A stretch of DNA of 6,890 nt. Origin: Planctomycetota bacterium (GTDB taxonomy: Bacteria > Planctomycetota > UBA1135 > UBA2386). The notes below the pieces were generated by a model. That model was not told where the DNA came from, ran no database searches, and worked only from the letters and a program-made list of their open reading frames with translations. Both the position numbers and the translations under genes were made by a program. This document shows, one piece after another, positions 1 through 6,011 of this stretch. The first letter of the stretch is position 1; each line of letters begins with the position of its first letter. Location: assembly GCA_020425915.1 (NCBI GenBank), contig JAGQQZ010000221.1, positions 1-6,890 of the forward strand, written 5' to 3'.

Positions 1-532
1 CTTCGAGGTCGGCGCGCTTGCCCTCCACGCAGAACGCCGGGTCGGCGGCGAGCGGCTCGGTGTCCATGCCGTTGACGTAGATCGCCGACGGCGCCTTCTC
101 GGACTTCGCGGTGCGGCCGATCGGGCGCTGGCGCAGCAGCGGCCAGAGCCCGGCCTGCTTGATCGCCTTGATCAACTCCTCGCGGTCGGTCGACGCGAGC
201 TTCTCGCGTGCGACGTGCGCGAGCTCGGCGAACTCGTCACCGGTGCCGAGCGTGATCTCGATCCGTTGCAGCGCGCGGCGCGCACCGAGCAGGACCTTCG
301 TCACCTTGCCGGTCGCGGGCGACAGATACATCGTGTCGCGGTCCTTCTTGTCGAAGAACAGCGGGTCGCCGGTCCGCACCGAGTCGCCCTCCTTGACGAG
401 GAGCTTCGGCTTGATGCCGGGAAACTCCCGCGCCGAGACGGCGACGAGCAGTGGCTCGGGGGCGGGGTCGACCTTGGCCTCGGCCCGCCCGACGAGGCGG
501 ATGTCGAAGCCCTTGCTGATTCTGTGGTTCAT
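1..532 (-). CDS. nqrA: Na+-translocating NADH:quinone reductase subunit A, N-terminal part (partial)
   Basis: NqrA is the peripheral cytoplasmic subunit of Na+-NQR, which oxidises NADH, reduces quinone and exports Na+. The first 177 residues are visible and the gene runs off the left edge; known NqrA proteins are about 450 residues, so roughly 60% is missing. Family marks are the N-terminal ISKGFDI (residues 5-11), the barrel-sandwich stretch KPKLLVKEGDSVRTGDPLFF (41-60) followed by DKK, SPATGKV (71-77), the ARRALQ turn (84-89), and NGMDTEPLAADP (154-165), matching the family's T/S-x-DTNPLAADP. The related subunit RnfC shares the sandwich fold but not the ISKG start or the last motif. The ATG at 530-532 places ISKG at the usual position. 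No Shine-Dalgarno sequence is evident. The gene follows nqrM by 28 nt and is probably cotranscribed with it; nqrB-F would be expected beyond the left edge. Confidence 0.95.
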   Translation of the reverse strand, partial: MNHRISKGFDIRLVGRAEAKVDPAPEPLLVAVSAREFPGIKPKLLVKEGDSVRTGDPLFFDKKDRDTMYLSPATGKVTKVLLGARRALQRIEITLGTGDEFAELAHVAREKLASTDREELIKAIKQAGLWPLLRQRPIGRTAKSEKAPSAIYVNGMDTEPLAADPAFCVEGKRADLE

Positions 533-560
533 TCGTCGGCGTGGGTGGTTCCGGAGGGAA

Positions 561-746
561 TCACGGACACGGTTCGGACTTTCGCGCGGGGATCTCGGCG
601 GCCGGCTTTCCACACCGCGAGCACTTGCCGTCCGCCCCGACGCCGCCGCACGAGCCCTTGAGCTCCTTGCCACGCCCTGCCGTCAACGCGACGACGGCGA
701 ACACCGGCAACGCGAACAGCAGGATTGGGAGTAGGTAGTCGATCAT
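561..746 (-). CDS. nqrM: Na+-NQR maturation factor NqrM (DUF539)
   Basis: This 61-residue protein has one N-terminal membrane helix (about residues 4-23), then K30-GSCGG and a CSRCG pair, ending with a Cys next to the C-terminus. The four cysteines are C33, C42, C45 and C60. This is the layout of the NqrM family, small membrane proteins that assist insertion of iron into the Cys-ligated site of NqrD/NqrE during Na+-NQR assembly. From memory, the first cysteine is the essential one in Vibrio NqrM and also lies near position 33. I chose the ATG at 744-746 because it directly precedes the helix; the frame stays open upstream but runs into the selC tRNA. No Shine-Dalgarno sequence is visible (the leader is T-rich). 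The neighbouring nqrA supports the call. Having nqrM before nqrA is unusual, as it is commonly found at the far end of the nqr cluster. Confidence 0.88.
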   Translation of the reverse strand: MIDYLLPILLFALPVFAVVALTAGRGKELKGSCGGVGADGKCSRCGKPAAEIPARKSEPCP

Positions 747-766
747 CGCGAAAGGAAAACGAGCCG

Positions 767-787
767 CGCCAACGGGTCGAATTGGCG
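767..787 (-). terminator. Weak hairpin and T-tract after selC (leaky terminator or processing site)
   Basis: In the minus-strand transcript, CGCCAA (787-782) can pair with TTGGCG (772-767) around a 9-nt loop. The left arm includes the tRNA's encoded 3' GCCA. About 8 nt further on comes a T-rich run (TTTTCCTTT, 758-750) just before the nqrM start. The stem is short and the T-run is not adjacent to it, so this is at best a partial terminator. It could instead guide processing of the tRNA 3' end. Confidence 0.3.
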
Positions 788-881
788 GGAGTGCATGGGA
801 ATCGAACCCACCGGGGCCTCCTCTAGGGCGACCCCCACTGGTTTTGAAGACCAGGCCAGACACCAGCCCAGATCCACTCCC
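783..881 (-). tRNA. selC: tRNA-Sec (anticodon TCA), selenocysteine tRNA
   Basis: This 99-nt gene folds as a bacterial selenocysteine tRNA that reads UGA. The acceptor pairs 881-875 with 787-793 (7 bp); the expected eighth pair, 874/794, is G-G. The D arm has a 6-bp stem rich in wobble pairs (871-866 with 861-856) and a 4-nt loop. The anticodon stem is 854-850 with 842-838, and its loop CTTCAAA places TCA at 847-845. A long variable arm spans about 837-812 (GGGGTC at 835-830 pairing with GGCCCC at 818-813). The T arm has 5 pairs including one G-T, with loop TTCGATT at 806-800. The discriminator is G786 and CCA is encoded at 785-783. The 6-bp D stem, long variable arm and TCA loop rule out an ordinary tRNA-Ser. 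It implies SelA, SelB and SelD elsewhere in the genome. Confidence 0.95.
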
Positions 882-894
882 ATGGGGAGGCGTG

Positions 895-922
895 ACGTTA
901 GCATTCTGCGCACTCGGGGCAA
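895..922 (-). promoter_or_regulatory. Possible sigma70-type promoter for selC (and nqrM-nqrA)
   Basis: On the minus strand, TTGCCC (922-917) and TAACGT (900-895) are separated by 16 nt, and the -10-like box ends 13 nt before the tRNA 5' end. The -35 box is a fair match and the -10 box is weak. The placement is right for a tRNA promoter and it lies downstream of the hairpin that may end the preceding gene. This rests on eye-matching only. Confidence 0.35.
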
Positions 923-939
923 CGGTGGTTTGCCCGCTC

Positions 940-967
940 CGGGACGCCGAAAATCACGCGCGTCCCG
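940..967 (-). terminator. Possible terminator of the BNR-protein operon
   Basis: A perfect 8-bp inverted repeat (CGGGACGC at 940-947 and GCGTCCCG at 960-967, 12-nt loop) begins 15 nt past the stop codon of the BNR-repeat gene. No T-tract follows on the minus strand. It is therefore a candidate mRNA 3'-end structure, not a classical intrinsic terminator. It lies between that gene and the possible selC promoter. Confidence 0.4.
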
Positions 968-982
968 CCAGCTCGGTGCAGC

Positions 983-2749
983 TCAGAGCCCGAACGTGAA
1001 CACGTCGGTCAGATGCCCGATCCCGGGCCCGGGACGGAAGCTGACAGCCCCGAATCGGACCGTGAATCCGACCGGGGAGCCGCCCAGGAACAGATTCGGG
1101 AGCGTCGTCGTCAAGCCGTCGCCTCCGGTCAGCGGGGCCACGAACCCGAATCCGCCGAACGGCGCGATCGTCGGCCCGATGTCCCACTTCCGGCCATCGC
1201 CGGTCGAGACGACCGGGCCCGAGCCGAGCGACAACCCGACGATCGCCACGGTGTCCGAGCCGAACCCGGTCAGTCCGAACTCGAGCACCTGACTCGCCGG
1301 GTCGTAGATGTCGTCCCACCCCACCGCGAGGCAGGTCTGCGGTCGGAAGCCGCCGACCCACACTCGGTTACGGTTCGCACCGGCCGCGCTGCCGGTGTCG
1401 GAGAGCCAGGCGGAGACGAAGTTGCGGTAGTACGCGTTGAACGCGACGTTGACGAAGTCCGCGTCGTTCCCCGGCTGGTCGCCGTACGCGAGGCGATCCC
1501 GCCAGGTGACGCCGAAGTCGGTCGTGAACGCCGCCTCGGGTCCGTGCGGCGCGCCGACCGTGGATTCGAACACGACCCCGACCACGGTGCCGGCGGGATC
1601 GCCGGCGAAACGCGGCGCGAGCGCTGCGCCACTGCTGACCGGAGTCGCGGAGCTCCACGCGGTACCCAGCGGCGCCTGCGCGACGTACAGGACGTCGCTG
1701 CCACTCGAGTCGTCGTTCCACGCCGCGTAGAAGTTCGGCCCGTACGCGTCGAGCGCGATCCAGTCGACGTCGTCGGTGCCGATCGTGCCGCCACCGACCG
1801 TCACGTCGACGCCGAACGTCGCCCCACCGTCGTTGCTGAGCGCGAACTGCAGCTGGTCGTCACCGTCGACCAGACCATTCTCGAGCCACGCGACACCGAC
1901 GAGTTGCGTCGCGGGCAACACCGCGAGCTCGACGAAGTCCCGTGCGTCGCCGAATCCCGCTCCGGAACCGTCGAGCTGCAGGTCCGGTGCCGCGAGCGTG
2001 AGTCCGCCGTCGTCGCTGCGACGGTAGAACACGTCGACCAGCGAACCGTTGCCGTTGCGATTGTCGATCCACGCGAGGTGCACGACGAGCGGCGACGCGG
2101 GCTCGACGTCGAGCGCGACGCACTCGACGTCACGATTCGCCGCGACTTGCATCGAGTCCACGCGGACGGGCGAACTCCACGTCGACCCACCGTCGTGGGA
2201 CGCGGTGAGGTGCGCCTCGATCTGGCCACTCGGATTCTCGACGGCGAAGAACACGTAGAGGTCGTTCGCGTTCACGACGAGGAACCGCCAGTCGCGCACC
2301 GATCCGGCGTCGACCGGGTAGGCGGTATCGAGCCGTCGCTCCCCGGCGAACGTCGCGCCACCGTCACTCGACTTGTTGAAGTAGAGGTCCCACCGGTTCA
2401 GCGTCGTCGAGCGATCGTCGCGCCAGACGACGAACACGTCGTCCCCGACGACCTGGACCGAATCGTACTGCGTGACGCGCGACGTGCCGTCCGGACCGCT
2501 GTCGACGCGCAGCGGGGCCGACCAAGTCTTGCCGCGACCGTCCGAGGTGACGATGCAGACCGCGTTCCGCGGCGCGAACGGATCGTTGTCGACGAAGCCG
2601 ACGACCGTCCGATCGGCGTCGGTGCCGACGCAGGGCTGTCCGGCGGAGAACGTCGTGTTCAGATCGACGAGTTGACTCGGCCTCGGCGCCACTTGGGCCG
2701 AGGCGAGCGTCGGGAACGTGACGAGGAGTCCGAGCAGTACCTGGCGCAT
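983..2749 (-). CDS. Exported BNR-repeat (sialidase-like) beta-propeller protein
   Basis: The 588-residue protein begins with a Sec signal peptide (hydrophobic residues 4-17, ASA-Q cleavage after residue 18). BNR/Asp-box motifs of the S-x-D-x-G-x-T-W/F type occur near residues 69-76, 128-134, 184-191, 245-252, 305-312 and 410-416; a degenerate GTAWSSATPV near 362-371 falls in the long gap. The spacing of about 60 residues suggests a six- to seven-bladed propeller. The N-terminal RIP/RLP arginine motif of true sialidases is not seen, so a sialic-acid-cleaving function is not supported; a secreted scaffold or binding propeller is more likely. Residues of about 487-588 form a separate Gly-rich beta module ending LTDVFTFGL, probably a C-terminal sandwich domain. 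The ATG at 2747-2749 directly precedes the signal peptide; no clear Shine-Dalgarno sequence is present. It lies 51 nt after the substrate-binding gene. Confidence 0.85.
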   Translation of the reverse strand: MRQVLLGLLVTFPTLASAQVAPRPSQLVDLNTTFSAGQPCVGTDADRTVVGFVDNDPFAPRNAVCIVTSDGRGKTWSAPLRVDSGPDGTSRVTQYDSVQVVGDDVFVVWRDDRSTTLNRWDLYFNKSSDGGATFAGERRLDTAYPVDAGSVRDWRFLVVNANDLYVFFAVENPSGQIEAHLTASHDGGSTWSSPVRVDSMQVAANRDVECVALDVEPASPLVVHLAWIDNRNGNGSLVDVFYRRSDDGGLTLAAPDLQLDGSGAGFGDARDFVELAVLPATQLVGVAWLENGLVDGDDQLQFALSNDGGATFGVDVTVGGGTIGTDDVDWIALDAYGPNFYAAWNDDSSGSDVLYVAQAPLGTAWSSATPVSSGAALAPRFAGDPAGTVVGVVFESTVGAPHGPEAAFTTDFGVTWRDRLAYGDQPGNDADFVNVAFNAYYRNFVSAWLSDTGSAAGANRNRVWVGGFRPQTCLAVGWDDIYDPASQVLEFGLTGFGSDTVAIVGLSLGSGPVVSTGDGRKWDIGPTIAPFGGFGFVAPLTGGDGLTTTLPNLFLGGSPVGFTVRFGAVSFRPGPGIGHLTDVFTFGL

Positions 2750-2800
2750 GCACCCGACATCGTATCGAAGCCGAGCGAAACGCGTCAGCCGGTCCGCGGT

Positions 2801-5359
2801 TCAGCGCCGACCGACACTCGACAGCTCGACCGAATACGCGCTCGGTCCGAGTCGCAGACCGCCCACCCCCGCTCGGACGACCGCGATCCGATCCGGGACG
2901 TACAGCGGGACGAGTGGCACCAACTCGTCGATCAGCCCCTGGATCTCCGCGTAGACCGGGATTCGCTCGACCTCCGCCGGGATCGACGCACAACGATCGA
3001 CCGCGTCGCGCAGCGCGTCGGGAACCCCTCGCGTCGACGACCCCGATCCGAACGCACGGACCAGCGTCGTGTGTGGATCGTACGGCAGCCCGTGCGACGT
3101 GCGCACCGTGACGTCGGCCGTATCCGGCGACGATCGAACGACGACGAATCCAGCGCCGCGCAATTGCTCGGTGACGAGATCCGCGACGTCCCCTGCCCGC
3201 CCACCGAGACCTTCGGCAACCGAGACTCGGACACGCTCGCCGACGGGCCGCGCACTCGCGTCGACCGAGCCGACTTCGCTTCGCGGCCAGACCTCGACCC
3301 CGGGCGCCGCCCACTCGCGGCAGATTCGCGCGCGACCTGACTCCACGCGCGACACGAACTCCGCGCGATCGACCGCGTCGGCGATCGCTCGACGCACGGG
3401 CAGTGCGGAGGTCGCCCCTCCGTCGAGTCGAAGGACCAACGACACGACCGACGAACCCGGCGCCGTCACGACCCGCCATTCCGGGTCCGCCTCGAGCGCC
3501 GCGAGCCGAGCTTCGGGAAGGTGCTCGTCCCAACCACCGAGGAACAGGTCGATCCGATCGCTGCGCAGCGCGTCGAACACCGGGTCACCCGTATCGCGCG
3601 GCAGCGCCTCGACCTCGATCCGTCTCCCTTCCCCGACCGCACGGACGATCCATCGCGAGCCGTCGTCGAGCGCCCGCTCGAACGCGAAGGCTCCGCTGCC
3701 GACGGGCGCGCCGAACTCGCCCTCTCGATCGCGTGCACCAGGACCGACGATCGCGCAGGGGTTCACCGCACAGAGGTCGGGGAGCAATGCCCAGGGTCGG
3801 TCGAGTTCGACCCGCACGACGCGGTCGGACTCGGCGATGACATCCCGTATCCGCCGATTGGATGGCAGCCAGTCGTGCTCCGGCAGGCCCACCCATCGTC
3901 GGAAGTGTGCGCGCACGGCCGCCGCGTCGACGGGACGACCGTCGTGGAACACGGCCCCGGCACGCAACACGAACCGAACGGCTCGCCCCCCGTCCTCGAA
4001 CGTCCAACTCTCGGCGAGTCCCGGCACGATGCGTCCGGCTTCGTCGCGTCGAACCAGCGTCTCGAACAGCATCGTCTTCGACACGAACCCGCCGGTGTAT
4101 CGCAATGGGTTCAGCCGCTCGGCGCTGCCCCGCCTCGCGCGCACGCCGACCCGCAACGCGACGTCCGCAGCCGGATCCGCGTCGACTTCCGGCGAGACCA
4201 GCACACCGTCGAGACCGTAGCCGGGTGGACGGCTCAGCAGGAACACGCGCCCCCCGTATCCCGACCCCACCAGCTCGTCGGTCGTGTTGCGGCCGTCGAC
4301 CTCGACGGCCGTCAGCCAGTGCCCCTTGTCGACATCGGTGAACAAGGTCTCACTGCGCCACGGCTCGCCCGACGCGCGCGACAACAACTCGACCTTGCTC
4401 GAGTATCCGAACACCGCGAGCGACTCGCGTCGCGGGTCCGCGCAGAAGCGCCCCGCGACGAGCCCGCGCAGACCCTGCGGACCGACGTAGACGACTTCGC
4501 GCGCGAAGTCCCCGCCGATCGTGCCGGCGAAGCGCAGCACCATCCCGTCATCGCGCGTCGCGTACAGAACGCATTCGCCATCGCCCTCGACCCGCGTCGC
4601 GAGCCGGCCGAATCCCATCGGCTCCTGGGCGATCGTCATGTGTTCGAGCTGCGTCCCACGAAGTCGAACGATCCCGACCTCTCCGGTGCGACTCACGGTC
4701 GCCAGCCAACCGTCGCGCAAGGCGACGGCCTGGCGCACGCGGCCCGGCAGTCGCGCCACCTCGACGATCTCGAGTCCGTGCGCGGCGGAAGCATCCGATG
4801 TGACCCGGAACACTTCGCCCGACCGGAGGAACACCAGCAGCTCGCGGCCCGCATGACTCGTGTCGAGATCGCCGAGCACGACGGTGTGGATCTCCTCACC
4901 GCGCCATTCGGCGACGACCCGACAGTCGAAGCCCTCGGTCGCGCGCGGACGAATCTGCCAGAGTCGACCGGCCTGCCCCCCGGTGTAGATCTCGAGGCCG
5001 TCGAGCGCCGGGTCGAGATCTCCGACGGCGGCCGGCGCGAGCCACTTGCCGTCCTCGATCGTCGGCTGCGGCGTCCACTTGCCGCTGTAGGACCGCAGGA
5101 CCGTCAACCGTCCGCGGTCGTCCATCGCCAACAGCTCGGGACACGCGAACCTCGGCTGGACCTGCGCGCCGAGGACGGTCCACACGCCGCAGCCGGCGTC
5201 GAACACGAGCCGCGCGTCCCAACCATCGGCAGCGGGGAGCACGACTTCACCCTTCGCCGGGTCGTCGCTCGTCGCGCCTTGTCCGAACGCACTCGCGGCG
5301 ACGACGAGTGCGCAGGCCATCGCGCGGAACTCGAGGAACTCGGTTGGTTTCATCGTCAT
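2801..5359 (-). CDS. Propeller-fused family 5 substrate-binding protein (NikA/DppA-like)
   Basis: The 852-residue exported protein has two parts. After a signal peptide (hydrophobic 14-24, ASA before F25; no lipobox), residues of about 40-385 carry repeated FG-GAP/VCBS-like strands such as VGDLDPALDGLEIYTGG (112-128) and LGDLDTSHAGRELLVF (162-177), suggesting a propeller. Residues of about 400-845 match SBP_bac_5: L416-NPL, PGLAESWTFEDGG (446-458), FHDGRPVDAAAVRAHF (471-486), VGSGAFAFE (553-561), and HGLPYDPH (756-763), which resembles the GAPYDPH segment of NikA. This family binds peptides, nickel chelates or similar ligands for ABC import; the ligand here cannot be told. The first ATG (5359) overlaps the previous stop as ATGA. 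An AAAGGA motif sits 3 nt before it but 9 nt before the second ATG (5353), which may be the true start. No permease or ATPase is adjacent. Confidence 0.85.
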   Translation of the reverse strand: MTMKPTEFLEFRAMACALVVAASAFGQGATSDDPAKGEVVLPAADGWDARLVFDAGCGVWTVLGAQVQPRFACPELLAMDDRGRLTVLRSYSGKWTPQPTIEDGKWLAPAAVGDLDPALDGLEIYTGGQAGRLWQIRPRATEGFDCRVVAEWRGEEIHTVVLGDLDTSHAGRELLVFLRSGEVFRVTSDASAAHGLEIVEVARLPGRVRQAVALRDGWLATVSRTGEVGIVRLRGTQLEHMTIAQEPMGFGRLATRVEGDGECVLYATRDDGMVLRFAGTIGGDFAREVVYVGPQGLRGLVAGRFCADPRRESLAVFGYSSKVELLSRASGEPWRSETLFTDVDKGHWLTAVEVDGRNTTDELVGSGYGGRVFLLSRPPGYGLDGVLVSPEVDADPAADVALRVGVRARRGSAERLNPLRYTGGFVSKTMLFETLVRRDEAGRIVPGLAESWTFEDGGRAVRFVLRAGAVFHDGRPVDAAAVRAHFRRWVGLPEHDWLPSNRRIRDVIAESDRVVRVELDRPWALLPDLCAVNPCAIVGPGARDREGEFGAPVGSGAFAFERALDDGSRWIVRAVGEGRRIEVEALPRDTGDPVFDALRSDRIDLFLGGWDEHLPEARLAALEADPEWRVVTAPGSSVVSLVLRLDGGATSALPVRRAIADAVDRAEFVSRVESGRARICREWAAPGVEVWPRSEVGSVDASARPVGERVRVSVAEGLGGRAGDVADLVTEQLRGAGFVVVRSSPDTADVTVRTSHGLPYDPHTTLVRAFGSGSSTRGVPDALRDAVDRCASIPAEVERIPVYAEIQGLIDELVPLVPLYVPDRIAVVRAGVGGLRLGPSAYSVELSSVGRR

Positions 5360-6009
5360 CCGTCCTTTGCAGTCACGGTCCAGTTCGCGTTCTCGACCGG
5401 CCGGTCGAGTTCGGCAGCGGGCACGAGTTCGGTGCCATCGACGCGAACCACGAGTCGGTCCCCGTCACGCAGCGACGCCGCATCGACGACGGGACCGCAA
5501 CCGCGAACTGCGCGCCAGGTCTTCGTGTCGGGCACCCGGCACCACGCGTGCCAAGCGGCACGATAGCGTCCCGACGCGCTGATCGTGTACGAACGCACGA
5601 CCCGGTCCGGCCACGCGGTGGACGTGCCACGCGCGGCGCGGAGTGCGGGGTGCGTCCCACTCGGCACTACCCTGTCGAGTGCCGCCTCGCTGCCGTCGTC
5701 ATCGACCGCCAGCAATTCGGCGACCGGCGGCACGACGTCCCCGGTGGCCACGCCCGAGATCTCGAGCACGACGTCGACGCGGATCCGCTCGTCGGACCGG
5801 TCGTCCGACGTCGCGAGCGGCTCCGGGTCGTCGGCGGGATCTTCCGACTCCAGGGCTGACGCCGATCCAGCGAAATCCGCCGCGAGCTCGACCGTCGCCT
5901 CGTCGAGCCGCGGCGTGGTGATGGAGGTCTCGCACGGCGTCGACTCCTTCGTCGCCCACGAGACCATCGCGAGAGCGAGGAGCAGCACGATCACTGGGAA
6001 CGCTCGCAT
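5356..6009 (-). CDS. Exported or membrane-anchored protein of unknown function
   Basis: I do not recognise this 217-residue protein. It starts with a hydrophobic segment (residues 4-19, possible cleavage after VSWA) without a lipobox, followed by an acidic Asp/Glu/Pro/Ser-rich linker (about 50-75). Next comes a strand-rich region with RIRVDVVLEISG (about 75-86) and a later stretch, RYRAAWHAWCRV, with a second cysteine in the following RGCGPV; these two cysteines could form a disulfide. It ends in a possible strand pair (LVVRVDGTEL). An Ig-like or similar beta-sandwich is possible but unproven. I chose the ATG at 6007-6009: it lies 2 nt after the upstream stop, is preceded at 7 nt by GGTGA, and starts just before the signal segment. 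An in-frame start at 6051 would overlap the upstream gene by 40 nt. The stop overlaps the next start by 4 nt, implying translational coupling. Confidence 0.75.
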   Translation of the reverse strand: MRAFPVIVLLLALAMVSWATKESTPCETSITTPRLDEATVELAADFAGSASALESEDPADDPEPLATSDDRSDERIRVDVVLEISGVATGDVVPPVAELLAVDDDGSEAALDRVVPSGTHPALRAARGTSTAWPDRVVRSYTISASGRYRAAWHAWCRVPDTKTWRAVRGCGPVVDAASLRDGDRLVVRVDGTELVPAAELDRPVENANWTVTAKDG

Positions 6010-6011
6010 GC

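Noticed and set aside
533..563. The nqrM TGA read as selenocysteine (Cys-Pro-Sec ending)
   Set aside because: All four family cysteines are already present before it. The only nearby hairpin is a 4-bp stem right after the stop, not a convincing SECIS, and the read-through frame has no recognisable content.
111..734. Plus-strand frames over nqrA and nqrM
   Set aside because: These are antisense to genes with clear family motifs, and their products are low-complexity and Arg/Ser-rich.
747..863. Longer nqrM starting at 863 (100 residues)
   Set aside because: The extension would be encoded by the tRNA-Sec gene and lacks family similarity. The family-like protein starts at 746.
783..881. selC as an attachment site for an integrated element
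   Set aside because: selC is a common integration site, but no integrase, no repeat of the tRNA 3' end and no foreign-looking genes are seen on either side in this window.
2750..2800. Possible promoter or terminator between the binding-protein and BNR genes
   Set aside because: The 51-nt gap contains a CCGCGG palindrome but no convincing stem with T-tract and no -35/-10 pair.
1013..3340. Plus-strand open frame of 775 codons, and a similar one of 681 codons at 3521-5566
   Set aside because: Both lie antisense to well-supported minus-strand genes. Their products are Arg/Asp/Val-rich with no domain, which is typical of high-GC shadow frames.
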